From positions 2,092,525 through 2,156,524 of the forward strand of contig CAJNDS010000001.1 in the NCBI GenBank assembly GCA_905221605.1: DNA of 64,000 nt. Reading direction: 5' to 3'. A program made the translations under genes and the position numbers. This DNA is from Symbiodinium natans. Lineage: Eukaryota; Sar; Dinophyceae; Suessiales; Symbiodiniaceae. Positions 22,590-34,055 of the stretch are shown piece by piece. The stretch's first letter is position 1, and the number at the start of each line of letters is the position of its first letter. The notes beneath the pieces are model-generated. The model was given only the letters and a program-made list of their open reading frames with translations. It had not been told where the DNA came from and made no database searches.

Positions 22590-23403
22590 CTCGGCCAGCT
22601 GGCTGGTGAACAAAGCTGGCCGCAGGGTCATCAACCCTAAACCCTAAACCCTAAACCCTTAAACCTTCTCAACCTCGTCATGGCCCTCGTCTTGGTTCAC
22701 GACGTCAGGAAGGGGCGTCGCCGTCATTGCAGATGGGTCCGTGACTGCTTGGACACAAGGGTGTCACAAACTAAGGACCCTGAACTCAAAGCTGCTCTAA
22801 GTCCTCCAGAGCCCAACTACGCCCGTCTGTGAAATGCGACACAACCTGTGGTGGTCACTCACCCGGTGGATGACCATGGACCCTGGACCCGGGAAAACAC
22901 CTAGATGATCACAAGACTTTCTTGGTCTGACAGGGGCGAACCCTGTGGTCAACCACCCGGTGGTTGACCATAGGCCCAAAAGGAAATTAGATAAAAACTA
23001 AGTACCAAGCCATTCGAACTTTAGAAGGCGCTTCGGCTAGGTCAGGCTGTCTGTATGTAAACACAGGAGGGCCTGTGGTCAACCACCCGGTGGTTGACCA
23101 CAGGACCCGGCACATGTTTGAGCACAAAACGGCATGGTCATCTAGACAAATTTGGGCGAGCCCTCAGTCCGTCTGTGGCCAGGCGACACTGTGCTGTGAC
23201 ACACACCCAGGCCTGACGCTGCCATCGGCCCCGTCTGCGGCCGGTGCACAGCTTTGAGTCCAGGGCCCTTGGTTTGTCACACCTTTGTGTCGAAGCAGTC
23301 ACGGACGGATCTGCAATGGCGGCGACGCCCCTTCCTGACGTCGTGAACCAAGACGAGGGTCATGACGACCAGCTTCAGCTTTGTTCACAAGCCAGCTGGG
23401 CGC
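22590..23403. mobile_element. Long foldback element with about 160-200 bp inverted arms
   Basis: Left arm 22590-22797 and right arm 23246-23403 are inverted (CAGCTGGCTGGTGAACAAAGC versus GCTTTGTTCACAAGCCAGCTG; GTCAGGAAGGGGCGTCGCCG versus GGCGACGCCCCTTCCTGAC). The left arm carries an extra CCCTAAA block absent from the right. The centre contains three copies of a palindrome around CCACCCGGTGG (near 22860, 22950 and 23085). No convincing gene inside. Confidence 0.85.
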
Positions 23404-23422
23404 CCTAAACCCTAAGCAATAA

Positions 23423-23646
23423 CCCCTAAACCCTAAACCCTAAACCCTAAACAATAACCCCTAAACCCTAAACCCTAAACCCTAAACCCTAAACCCTAAA
23501 CCCTAAACCCTAAACCCTAAACCCTAAACCCTAAACCCTAAACCCTAAACCCTAACCTAAACCCTAAACCCTAAACCCTAAACCCTAAACCCTAAACCCT
23601 AAACCCTAAACCCTAAACCCTAAACCCTAAACCCTAAACCCTAAAC
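23423..23646 (+). repeat. (CCCTAAA)n array
   Basis: About 30 units, with two AACAATAACCCCT interruptions in the first 60 bp. It follows directly on the right arm of the foldback element at 22590-23403. Confidence 0.9.
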
Positions 23647-23739
23647 CCAGGCCTCTCCAAAAGACCGCAGCAGCCGCAGCTGCAGGGACCGGAGCGCAGA
23701 GAGTGCTCTCCCCAAGTCTGGGCTGCTTTTGAGGGTTAG

Positions 23740-24085
23740 GGTTTTGTGGTTTAGGGTTTAGGGTTTAGGGTTTAGGGTTTAGGGTTTAGGGTTTAGGGTT
23801 TGGGGTTTGGGGTTTCGGGTTTAGGGTTGGGTTTTGGGGTTTGGGGTTTGGGGTTTAGGGTTTGGGGTTTGGGGTTTGGGCTTTGGGCTTTCGGGTTTAG
23901 GGTTGGGTTTTGGGGTTTGCGGTTTGGGGTTTGGGGTTTGGGGTTTGGAGTTTTGAGTTTGGGGTTTGGGGTTTGGGGTTTGGGGTTTGGAGTTCTGAGT
24001 TTGGGGTTTTGGGTTTGGGGTTTGGTGTTTGGTGTTTGGTGTTTGGTGTTTGGGGTTTGGGGTTTGGGGTTTGGGGCTGGGGGTC
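23740..24085 (+). repeat. TTTAGGG array passing into (TTTGGGG)n
   Basis: After about nine TTTAGGG units the array becomes mainly TTTGGGG, with GTTTGGTG and TTTGGAG runs. The long glycine/phenylalanine open frames here are artefacts of the 7-mer. Confidence 0.85.
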
Positions 24086-25499
24086 TAGTTTCCGCTGCTG
24101 CTTTCGTTTGCAGGGTTTCGTGGTCCTTGGGGTGAGGGCTTTAGGGACTTAGGTGTTGAGCAACGGTTCTTTTCTGAATAGCATAGGCCTGGCAGGCCCG
24201 GCCTGTAAGAGTTAGGGATCTCGGCCCAAGGCAAAAACACACACCTGGTTTAGGGTTTAGGGTTTAGGGTTTAGGGTTTAGGGTTTAGGGTTTAGGGTTT
24301 AGGGTTTAGGGTTTAGGGTTCACGGCTTAGGGCTTGGTCTTCTCAATGTGTCGAGGCGACACATGGGTGGGGAGGGTCCCCTAATCATGAACCCGAGCCT
24401 CGCCCCTGATATTGAATACCCCCAAGTACTCAAATAACTCTCATTGTGGGTATTTAATATTAGGGGGTAGAGGGGGGTTTCACATTCGGGGGAAGGGATC
24501 AATGGGCCCTCTTTTGAGGGCCTGAGAAGAAAGAGCCTCAGGGCGGCAACTTTGCCAGCAGCATGCCGAGAAGAGACCCCCCGCCGGAACCCCTCACCTC
24601 CTGCTACAAGCCCTAGAATCCCCTATTGAAGGGGCCCCAAACAGGGCACCCCTATTTTCGGAACCATCCCCCCATGTCAAAAGCTTTAGGGTTTAGGGTT
24701 TAGGGTTGGACAGAGGTATTGAGGGGCGGGCCGTCGTCTCTTTCCGCGAGGCTCGCCTAGGCCGGGCTCTCAACCCTGAGCCGAAACCCTATAAGCCCTA
24801 TAAACCCTAAACACTAAACTCTAAACCCTAATTAAACCCTAAACCCTAAACCCTAAACCCTAAGCCCTAAGCCCTAAGCCCTAAGCCCTAAGCCCTAAGC
24901 CCTAAACCCTAAACCCTAGACCCTAACCTTAGGCGTGTTTTGGGGCTTTCTTCTGGTTCAGGGCCCCCTTGACCCTTAAAACCCCTAGACTCAATAGGGG
25001 CTAAAGGAGGGACCCTTACTAGGCACCGAAGGGGCTCGTTGGGGGAAGATTTCGGCTACTTAGGTATATAGGAACTATATAAGGGTTTGCAGGGGTCCCT
25101 TCATGCACCCTGGAACCCTAAACCCTAAACCCTAAACCCTAAACCCTAAACCCTAAACCCTAAACCCTAAACCCTAAACCCTAAACCCTAAACCCTAAAC
25201 CCTAAACCCTAAGTGCTCATGCTCAAGAAGCCTCGGGACGTTGTGGACCCAAGCGCAATTCGGGGGTCAGAGTCATCCTCGACGCTACGAAGCCCTCAGA
25301 GTAGGGCATAGGGTTTAGGGTTTAGGATTGAAGGTTGAGGGTTTAGGGTTGAAGGGCTATGGGCTTCCAGTTCAAGGCGTAAGGGTAGAAGGGGGCCAGG
25401 ATTCGCGGTCTGGACCTGGACCTGGCTGTGCCAGCGGGCTGACATGCAATTAAGCCTGGCAAGCTGAGCTTCACCACCTTGCCGTGTGATAAGAATAGA

Positions 25500-25640
25500 G
25501 TGGAGTCGAATAGAGTAGGTTAGAGTAGAATAGAGTAGAATAGGAGTAGAGTAGGAGTAGAGTAGCGTGGAGTAGGAGAAGACTAGAGTAGAGTAGAGTA
25601 GAGTAGAGTAGAGTAGAGTAGAGTAGAGTAGGGTAGAAGG
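25500..25640 (+). repeat. (TAGAG)n pentamer array
   Basis: Degenerate units (GGAGTAGAG, AATAG) sharpen into clean AGTAGAGTAGAG by 25580. A (TA)n tract then leads into the left end of the 2.1-kb element. Confidence 0.9.
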
Positions 25641-25665
25641 ATATATATATATATATATATATGGT

Positions 25666-27765
25666 ACCCCCCCCCCAGTGACCTACCCTTTTTCGCCTTG
25701 TCTCAAGTCACCCAGCTGCACTGCAAGCAAACTCGGTGTGCAATATAGCGTATTTCCTAGGGCGTAGACGAAAATACAACTAAAATCGCATACACGGGAC
25801 AGTAGAAAAACCAAAAATACCAAAACCAAAAAAACCAAAAAACCAAAACCAAAAAAACCAAAAAAACCAAAACCAAAAAAACCAAAAAAACCAAAACCAA
25901 AAAAACCAAAAATACCAAAAAAACCAATTTTCCGGGACTCTCAGGAAATCCCTATGAGGCTTCTCCAAGAGTCCCGGAAAATAGGTTTTTTTGGTATTTT
26001 TGGTTTTTTTGGTTTTGGTTTTTTTGGTTTTTTGGTTTTGGTTTTTTTGGTTTTTTTGGTTTTTTGGTTTTGGTATTTTGGCTTTTTGGTTCGCCTTCAC
26101 GGTCACGAGGCAACAACTACGCATTTTTAAGTGTGATTATGCTAATTGTGCTTTTCAGAAATAGTATACAAGTGGTCTTTCTAGTGCTTCAGAACTATTT
26201 GTTTCGTTATTATGTAAGTAGAGCCGCTAGTGTTTAGTGCATCTTTTGATTGTACTCAAGTGTAGTAGACCTTATTCAGCCATTACTTGGTGCTCTGGTA
26301 GCTCAATTCGCATGGATAATATTTGCCTGGTAAATGCGATTAATTATCTAGAAGCAGCATTTTGCAATACTTGTCTTGAGAAAAAGCATTTATTGCATAG
26401 AATTGTTTGCTTAAAAAGTGACGCCTACTCGTCCAGGAATACCCCAAAACCCTATAATCCAAACTTTACCAGAGATTCTCCTGAAAAGCTTGCGCTTTTG
26501 GATGTTTTTATGTATTTGTGAATTTGCTTGTGTATGGCCTTCCTTTTCTAGGATTCTTGTGCATTTTTTTAAGCCTGATTGCGCAAGTTGCGTTTTTCAA
26601 GCATAGTATATATGTGGTCTTTATTGAATACTTCAGACATCTTTGTTTCATCGTTGTGTAAGTAGAACCGCTTCTATTTCCATTATTGTGCATTTTTAAG
26701 CTTGCTCATGCAAATTGTGCTTTTCAGACATAGTAAATAAGTGGTCTTTAGTGAATACTTCAGCAATCTTTGTCTCATTGTTATGTAGGTAGAACCGTTT
26801 CCATTTCCGCAAGTGTTTATTTCGTATTTGGTTGAGTATGGTCCTTTAAATAGTATTCACTTGAGTCAAATTGGGCTATTTGCTTAAGAATTCCTCTAGT
26901 AGTTAAATTCGCATAGAATGAATACTTCAAAAAAATTGTTTCATGAATATGTAAACATAAGGTGTTTCATTTGACTTTGCAGATAGTACTTCAATAATAC
27001 TTTGCCTGGTATAAACACAACTGTTTCAATGCATTAGTTGCTCAACAAAGCACTATTTGCCCTTTAAACCACACTTTGCCATATTTTGGTTGAATATGGT
27101 GCTGCTTTCGTATTTTGGTTGAGTATGGTCCTTTAAATGGTATTCACTTGAGTCAAATTGGGCTATTTGCTTAATTATTACTCTAGTAGCTAAATTCGCA
27201 TAAAATGATTATTTCAAAAATAGAAACGATTCATGAATATGTAAACATAAGGTATTTCAGTGTACTTTTCAGAGAGCATACTTTGCCTAGTACAAACACA
27301 ATTGTACAAATACAGTATTTGCACTTTAAACACACACTTTGCCATTTTTTGGTTGAGAATGGTGTTTATTTCGTATCTTGGTTGAGTATGCTCCTTTAAA
27401 TAGTATTCACTTGAGTCAAATTGGGCATAGAACCAAGAAAAATGTTTCACTATTTGATTAATACTTTGCCTCGTACAAACACAATTGTATAAATACATTA
27501 GTTGCTCAACAAAACATTAATTGCCCTTGAAACGCACAATTTGCATAGAAAAACACTGATCTAAACATCTAAAAACAGCATTGTCTGCTTCAGATTCAAA
27601 ATGTAGATTCTTCCAATGCTGGCTTATCGGGGTCTGTGAGGTGGGTGTCCCAGTAACTGTCCTTCATTACCCGGTGATTAACTACGCGACTTTGGGGCCT
27701 TCTTTGTTAATTTTTGTTAAAAAGGCCTAAAAAGGCCTAAAAAGGGTAGGTCGCTGGGGGGGGGG
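25666..27765. mobile_element. 2.1-kb AT-rich element with inverted ends CCCCCCCCAGTGACCTACCC
   Basis: The left end CCCCCCCCAGTGACCTACCCTTTTT and right end AAAAAGGGTAGGTCGCTGGGGGGGG are inverted. Flanks on both sides are (TA)n. The left part holds a (CCAAAA)/(TTTTGG) hairpin (25805-26090). The right part has three diverged tandem copies of a roughly 270-bp unit (GTATTTTGGTTGAGTATGGTCC ... TAGTTAAATTCGCATAGAAT). I see no transposase; all open frames are short and of odd composition. Confidence 0.75.
25805..26090. repeat. Giant simple-sequence hairpin (CCAAAA)n / (TTTTGG)n
   Basis: About 120 nt of CCAAAA-type sequence is followed by a short spacer with TTTTCCGGGACTCT / AGAGTCCCGGAAAA and then about 110 nt of the complementary TTTTGG type. 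The two arms can pair almost end to end. A second copy is at 39375-39600. Confidence 0.85.
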
Positions 27766-28144
27766 TAGCATATATATATATATAACATGATTTGTCATAT
27801 ATATATATAGATATCTAGGGCCGACTTCATTCCTTAAAGTAGAAACCCCGCGGAAGGTTGGTAAGACAGAGGAAGTGGCGGCTCCCGAGGTCCCTACTGG
27901 AACTAGCTTAGGGTTTAGGGTTTCGGGTTTAGGCATTAGGGTTTCGGGTTTAGGGTTTAGGGTTTCGGGTTTAGGGTTTAGGGTTTAGGGGTCGCGCAGC
28001 ATGGGGCCCCGGGCAGCTTCGGGCCAGTTGAACACCTCCAAGGCCTGGGATGTGTACTTTAGGGCTTAGGCTTTTTTCGATTTCCGAAACCCTGAACCCT
28101 AACCCTAAACCCTAAACCTTTAGGTTTACGGTTGCAAGAGCTGG

Positions 28145-28262
28145 AAGCTTTCATGGGTGCCCTCTCCACCCTATCATTGACCTGGGCGACGCGGAGACAA
28201 CGACCATCCTGGAAATCCTGGGGCGGAGATCCCTTCAGACCCTGGATCAGTCCTCACAGGGT
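28145..28262. other. GC-rich island open on both strands
   Basis: Plus reads HPIIDLGDAETTTILEILGR; minus reads GLKGSPPQDFQDGRCLRVAQ. Both are free of stops across the island and both look protein-like. It is probably an exon, but the strand cannot be chosen from the sequence alone. Confidence 0.35.
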
Positions 28263-28319
28263 GAAGGGGTTTAAGGTTTAGGGTTTAGGGTTTAGGGGTG
28301 CAAGATGGAGAATGTGGAT

Positions 28320-28412
28320 GGCAATTGCGTTCATCGGCCCCAACCCCTACCAACCCCTACCAACCCCTACCAACCCCTACCAACCCCTACCAACCCCTAC
28401 CAACCCTACCAA
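28320..28412 (+). repeat. (CCAACCCCTA)n decamer array
   Basis: Seven to eight units of CCAACCCCTAC/CCAACCCTAC in tandem. No similarity to the mobile-element families listed here. Confidence 0.85.
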
Positions 28413-29062
28413 CCCTCTCACAACCGAGAGCCCTTAACGCTAAACCACCCCAAACCCTAAACCCTACACCCCAAACCCCACACCCCACACCCCAAACCCC
28501 AAACCCTATAACCCTATAACCCTATAAACCCCAAACCTAGACCCCAAACCCTAAATCCTAAACCCTAAGCATGGCCCCAGGAGCCGGCAGCACCGCTGAG
28601 GCCACTCCCAGGCAGCGCTCGGCCACGGCGAAACGCTCGGACAGGGAGCGGCCTCAGGGTTTAGGGCTAGGGTTTAGGGTTTAGGGTTTAGGGTTTAGGG
28701 TTTAGGGGTTAGGGGTTTAGGGTTTAGGGTTTAGGGTTTAGGGTTTAGGGTTTAGGGTTTAGGGTTTAGGGTTTAGGGTTTAGGGTTTAGGGTTTAGGGT
28801 TTAGGGTGTAGGCGTTACATGGTTTAGGGGGCGAGGACATAAGCCCCCTTAAACCCCAAAGGGTTCAAGTTTCATACATCTCTATACATCCCTACATCGG
28901 GTTTATAGGCTTCACATGCGCCCTGTCGAGTTGGGTGTGTCTAGGGTTTTGGGGGTTTCGGATTTGGATTTTTGCGGATTTTTCAAGCTCCCAAAACCCT
29001 AAACCCTGCAACTCTCGAACTGACCCAGGCGCCCGGGGCTCAGATCTGCGAGACCAACATAA

Positions 29063-29251
29063 GCAACCCCCTTGGCAAAAGCAGTGTGCTTAGTGCAGGC
29101 AACCAAAAAAAACACCGCGCACACAAGCGAAAGTAGCGCTTCTGTCAAGCCCTCAGGGTCTCTGTTTGAGTCAGCCCACAAGCTTCAACCAGCTCTGCAG
29201 ACCATGATCTTCGAAGACGGCGTGTGGCGCAAAAAACCGCAGGACAAGTGA
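29063..29251 (+). other. Possible plus-strand terminal exon
   Basis: An open frame ends FEDGVWRKKPQDK and runs into TGATAATAA. A good acceptor (AGTGCAG then G) lies at about 29099. This would oppose all recognised genes. The minus strand is also open here with a hydrophobic stretch (LLSLVCAVFFLVACT), so the strand is undecided. Confidence 0.3.
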
Positions 29252-29335
29252 TAATAAAGGGGTCGGAGTGATTTCTAATAATATTCCTTTATGGTCCCTT
29301 TGTAAGTATACTACAAGAACCCCCCAAAACCCTAT
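29251..29335. repeat. Dispersed repeat, family I
   Basis: The segment AAGGGGTCGGAGTGATTTCTAATAATATTCCTTTATGGTCCCTTTGTAA recurs with small changes at 43413-43497 (AAGGGTCGGAAGAAGTACTAATAATATTCCC). I could not see clean inverted termini. Confidence 0.6.
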
Positions 29336-30273
29336 TCCAAATTTTCAGGCCCCTGTATTCGGTGCGTTCTGCGTGGAGGGCTGCAGGCAAGCCAGACCTC
29401 CTCACAAAGCAAAACAAAATAAGATGGGGTGGTTCTCTAAATTGGGTTCCCTCTTTGGTCCCCCGGGTTTAGGGTTTAGGGTTTCGGGTTTAGGGTTTAG
29501 GGTTTGGGGTTTAGGGTTTAGGTTTTAGGGTTTAGGGTTTAGGGTTTTTGGGTTCCCTCTTTGGTCTCCGTATAGTACGGCACCTTATAAAAGGACACCC
29601 AAATAAGGCCTGAAGCCCTCGAGCCTACGTACCCCACCCCCAACAAGCCCCAAGAACCGATGCACTTTAAGGTTGGTAGGGTTTGAGGCTTAAGAGTTTA
29701 TGGGGTTAGGGTCCCTAATGCCCCGCAAACTCCGAAAATAGTCTCGGGTTGAAGGGCTTAGGGCGTGCACAGTTAAAGGATTTAAGGGTCAAGGGGCCCC
29801 AAAACCCTAAACCCGAAACCCTAAACCCGAAACCCTAAACCCTAAACCCTAAACCCTGAACCCTGAACCCTAAACCCTGCTCCGGCTCCCGGGCAAGGCC
29901 AGAAGCTGCAGCGGGAGAAGGTGTCGAAGGTGAAGTCCAGGAGCCTCAGGATAGGGTTTAGGGTTTAGGGTTTAGGGTTAAGGGTTTAGGGTTTAGGGTT
30001 TCGGGTTTCGGGTTTCGGGTTTAGGGCTTAGGGCCGTTTAGGGTTTAGGGTGCACAAGGCGTTTGTCCAGGAGACTTGGGAGTTGAAGGGGTAGGGTTTT
30101 TGGTAGGGTTTGGGGTTTGGGGCTTAGGGTTCGGGTTTGGGTTCCGGTTTTCAGGCTTAGGATGTTTTGGGGTTTCACATGTGGACTATACTATATGAGG
30201 CATATAAAGTCCCCTACTGGGAGTTCAGCGCTTCCGGATTAAAGAAAAAACTGTTGGGTACACCCTGAACCCT

Positions 30274-30345
30274 GAAGCCTAAAGCCTAAAGCCTGAAGCC
30301 TAAAGCCTAAAGCCTAAAGCCTAAAGCCTAAAGCCTAAACCCTAA
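30274..30345 (+). repeat. (GCCTAAA)n variant array
   Basis: About nine units of GCCTAAA/GCCTGAA grade into CCCTAAA at 30340. Confidence 0.8.
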
Positions 30346-30599
30346 ACCCTAAACCCTAAACCCTAAACCCTAAACCCTACTATAAAGCCTTCAATCCCTC
30401 GATGCCGAGCCGGGGCACGGAGCCACCACTTCTTCGGCTTTCGGCACGGAGGCCGGTGCCTCGTCGGGGCCTGCCAATTTGGGTTCTGGGGTTTAGGGTT
30501 TAGGGTTTGGGGTTTAGGGTTTGGGGTTTGGGGTTTAGGGTTTGGGGTTTAGGGGTTTAGGGTTTAGGGGTTTATACGGGTTTAAGGGCTTAGGGAGTT

Positions 30600-30860
30600 T
30601 GACCATCAAGTAGCAGTTCGACAGGCTGTTGGAACCTTATACTTCGAGTGACCCAGCGATTAGGCTAATGACTAAACACTTAAGAGCACATTGGCTACAT
30701 GATTTGGTTACTAAACTAACTTAGGGACATTAAGTACGCTGTTGGGCTACCAAACCCTTCAGGGCAGATTGATTCAACTATGAGGCACTAAACACCATCA
30801 TCAAGGGCACATTGCAAAGTCTACTAAACACCCATAGAGCACATGGTGGTTTCCGCATTA
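30600..30860. other. Unassigned segment with a degenerate internal repeat
   Basis: The motif ACTAAACACnnnnnAAGnGCACATTGG recurs three times at about 80-100 bp spacing (30685, 30788 and 30829 regions). No coding frame. It leads directly into a family C element. Confidence 0.5.
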
Positions 30861-30962
30861 GGGGTACCTTATTGGGGTCCTCATTAGAAGGGGATCCTAC
30901 ATCCTCATCATACGGTGATCCTACTACCTGGGGGTCTACATTAAGGGTTCCGCTGTTTCGTA
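30858..30962. mobile_element. MITE-like element, family C (GGGGTACCTTATTGGGGTCC)
   Basis: It starts at CGCATTAGGGGTACCTTATT and ends near CCGCTGTTTCGTAAAC, with GGGGATCCTACnnC inside. Reverse-oriented relatives are at 37272-37380 and 44137-44262, and further pieces at 34735-34816, 45481-45535, 52975-53005 and 59400-59459. Confidence 0.7.
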
Positions 30963-31329
30963 AACCCCAGTTCCAAGGCCCTAAGCCCTAAACCCCTAAC
31001 CCCAACATCCTAAACCCCGAAGCCCGAAGGCCCCAATCCCCAAAAGCCCTAAACCCCGAAACCCTAACCCACACCCCCAAACCCCCACTTCCCTAAACCC
31101 AAAACCCTAAACCCCAAACCCCAAAACCCTAAACCCCAAACCCCTAAACCCTAAACCCCAAACCCTAAACCCTGAACGTTGGTGGCTCCCACCTGGCGCG
31201 TCAAAGCTTGGCAAGCCGAGGTTCTCATGAACTGCCTGGGGAGGGGGGCGGGTTCGGGTTTAGGGTTTAGGGTTTGGGGTTTAGGGTTTAGGGTTTAAGG
31301 TTTAGGGCTTAGCGTTTAGGGTTTCTTCC

Positions 31330-32220
31330 AGCCCAAGTCTGTGAGGACGCCGTCGTAGTTGCCCAGCAACCGGCAAATCCAGCACATTGCAAGGGCCACA
31401 GGCAAACTCACTGAGCCGCAGGAGACCAGGAGATGCAGGGAGGTGCCGTCAAGGTCCGGCTCCACTTCGCATCGACGGTGGCTGTCTTAATCTGGGTGCC
31501 TCATTACAGGGCTGTCCGCCACCGTGTTTGCGCCAGCCTTTGCTGCTTGGGGCCCCTCCAGCTTTAGCAGCGTGGTGACCAGCACTGCGTGGACAACCTG
31601 AATGACCAAGAATTTCAGCCAACGCAAGACTCGCGCGAGCCACGCAGTTAGGCTTTGTCGGGCTTACGGTTTTTTTTTGTGTAGGGTTTAGGGTTTTGTT
31701 GATCATCATGGTTTAGGGTTTAGGGTTTAGGGTTTAGGGTTTAGGGTTTAGGGTTTAGGGTTTAGGGTTTAGGGTTTGCTGTAATGGGGCGTAGATGCTG
31801 TGAAGGTTAGGATGCAGCAGCGGCTCGAATGCTTCGGCAGGTGGGAAGAGCAGCTCTGGCCCGATTGTGGAGGGCATCTAATACTTTTCTCCCACCCCAC
31901 GCCGTCCGAGGCGGCAAAACCACCCAAGCCATTCCTTTTAGGGTTTAGGCCTAAACTCATGACAATCGCTTACTTTGAAAACCTTTCCGTCACCGATGGC
32001 CACTTTCAGCCAAGGGTTTTAGAACCGATTTGGGGCCAGGCAGGTAGGGGGCAGGGGCGACCAGGGCGGCCAGACGGGCAGGAGGGGCAAGAGGGTCAGG
32101 GGCCAGGCCGAGGAGTCGGGGAGCAGGGACCCAGGACGGTCAGGGCGGTAGGGGGGGCAAAAAAGCATCACCCTGCCTGGACTAGCCTGAAGCCGTCTGG
32201 TCCCGACACGCTGCGGTGAG
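31330..32220. other. Longer GC-rich islands of uncertain strand
   Basis: At 31330-31490 the minus strand gives a hydrophobic open stretch (PVALAMCWICRLLGNYDG). At 31790-31880 plus gives QQRLECFGRWEEQLWPDC and minus gives STIGPELLFPPAEAFEPLL. From 32040 to 32160 the composition turns to a GGGCAGG/CAGGGG-rich tract with no clear coding signal. Confidence 0.35.
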
Positions 32221-32599
32221 GGGTCCGGGTCCTCCTGGCCTGGGGGCCTTGTCCACAGTTTAGGGCATTTACCGTATTAAGGGGACCAGTACTGGTCCCC
32301 GCAAAAACCTGCCCCGGTATTGGGCCCAACGTGGGTGCTACCGATCTCCGGGCTGCAGGAGGCGGGCAAGCGACCTGGGTCGACTTTCGCCATAGAGGTC
32401 GAAGGGCTTAAGCGCCGCCCCCCAGGGGGGCGGCCTAGGCCCTGAGTTTAGGATTTAGGGTTGAACTGCCTCTGGGAGGATGGGGGTTTGGGGGTTTTGG
32501 GGGTTTGGGGGGTTTGGGGTTTGGGGGTTGACGGGGCATAGGATTAGGATTTTGTGAGGTGCTGGAGGCTTTAGGGGTTGAGAGTCGTTGAGATGAAAT

Positions 32600-32708
32600 T
32601 AAGATCCCCTAGTGAAAATGGCACCCTTCTTGGTTTTAAGGGGACTACAAGGGAACCCCAACCCCCAACCCTAAAAAAGGAAACAAGGGCCTACTCCGAG
32701 TCCTAGCT
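32600..32708. mobile_element. MITE-like element, family B variant
   Basis: The block GGCACCCTTCTTGGTTTTAAGGGGA ... AAGGGAACCCCAACCCCCA ... AAACAAGGGCCTACTCCGAG matches 51497-51611 closely. The termini are more degenerate than in other family B copies. Confidence 0.6.
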
Positions 32709-32993
32709 TCTCTGTGTTTAAGATTTTGTGGTTGTGCGCTTGAGGTCCTCGGGCCTTGGTTCCCGGTTTAGGGTTTAGGGTTTAGGGTTTAGGGTTTAGG
32801 GTTTAGGGTTTAAGGTTTAAGGTTTAGGGTTTAGGGTTTCGGGTTTAGGTTTAGGGTCTGGGGTTTAGGGTTTAGGGTTTAGGGTTTAGGGTTTAGGGAT
32901 TAGGGATTAGGGTTTAGGGTTTAGGGTTTAGGGTCTAGGGTTCACGCCTGAGGGGAGGAAGAGGTGGGAAGGGCTGGCGATGGTAATACTCAA

Positions 32994-33086
32994 TTTGCTT
33001 AAGAACCCCCCAAAATATGAAATAATAATCCCTATATTGCCCTTATAAGGCAAAATCTTTTTTGAAGGGGGGGGTTCTTAAGCAAA
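32994..33086. mobile_element. MITE-like element, family H
   Basis: The ends TTTGCTTAAGAACCCCCC and GGGGGGGTTCTTAAGCAAA are perfectly inverted over about 18 bp. The interior is AATAATAATCCCTATATTGCCCTTATAAGG. Noncoding. Confidence 0.85.
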
Positions 33087-33099
33087 TAGTAGACAAGTA

Positions 33100-33480
33100 C
33101 CAGTGGTTGACGACGTCCCCCGGCCAGACATCCAAATCATCCTCCAAGCGTGGTCTATTAGTCTTCCCTTACAGGGGCACTTAGATAGAGTAGGCTTGCG
33201 CTTCAGAAGCATCAAAATATGGTGACTTTTTGCGGCCCAACTACACACAGTTGAACTATTGAGGCGCATGGACCCTAACCCTAAGGCTCCAAGAACTCTT
33301 ATTCTCGGGGCTTTTGAGCCCAAAGTCCTTGTTGTCTAAGGTTTTTGGACTCTTTTGAGCCTAAGGGTAAGAGAAAGAGAAGTTGGAAATTGTTCTTCAA
33401 CAGCTCCCAGAAAGCTGCTCCACAGAGCAGGGATTGCAGATCTTGACAAAGCTACATCTGGAGGTTTCCAAAATTGGGGG
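33100..33480. other. Island open on the plus strand (two segments)
   Basis: Plus reads DDVPRPDIQIILQAWSI near 33105 and EIVLQQLPESCSTEQGLQIL near 33390. Both look protein-like. The minus strand also has an open frame over 33323-33078. Strand and function are undecided. Confidence 0.3.
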
Positions 33481-33969
33481 GTACCCGTTTTGGGTGCCCC
33501 TTTAAGGGGATTCTATTCTATTTGGAGTATTACAGGGATATCCCTTTTTTGGGAAATACCCACATCTCGGTTGCAGGCCGAAACAGATTTCGGGGGGAGG
33601 GCGGGCCCGAAAATTGGAAAACTAGGGCTTAGACCGAAAATTGGAAAACTAGGGCTATAGGGACTTGGGGAGTCCATTTGCAAAGTGAACTGCCAAATAG
33701 GTGCCTTAAAACGCCCTAAACCCTTAAACCCCCAAAACCCCTACACCCTTAAACCGCTGAACCCTAAAACCCTAAGATAATAAAGGGGCTCGTTCAGCAT
33801 TCCTCGAAGGCCCCAAATTACCATGGCTCCAGGCCCAGGGAAGAACCAGCAGCTCGATTGGACAGGCCTGTGACGTAGCCAGTCTTAAGGTGGGCCTCTA
33901 GGGCTTCTAGGGCTTACAGGGGTTAGGGTTTGGGGTTTAGGGTTTAGGATTTAGGGTTTAGGGCTTCTA

Positions 33970-34055
33970 CCTGTGACCCTCTTTACCCACCATCTTAAGG
34001 GTTATACCTACTAAATAGGGGGTACTTACTGCTAAACTGTTGAGGGTCTGGAGTT
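33970..34055. mobile_element. MITE-like element, family F
   Basis: GACCCTCTTTACCCACCATCTTAAGGGTTATACCTACTAAATAGGGGGTACTTACTGCTAAACTG is clearly related to 5311-5392. The right end GAGGGTCTGG is degenerate. Confidence 0.65.

Noticed and set aside
23800-24152. Gly/Phe/Trp-rich frame resembling a repeat protein
   Set aside because: It follows the 7-bp unit TTTGGGG exactly and appears in several frames; no island-like codon pattern.
25780-26124. Lys-Asn-Gln and Trp-Phe rich frame
   Set aside because: Translation of the CCAAAA/TTTTGG hairpin arms.
26237-27498. Short frames within the 2.1-kb element as a transposase
   Set aside because: All are under 100 codons, AT-biased, lack motifs and are not conserved as frames in the second copy.
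32040-32165. Gly/Arg/Gln-rich plus-strand frame
   Set aside because: It tracks a GGGCAGG-type low-complexity stretch; no support beyond absence of stops.
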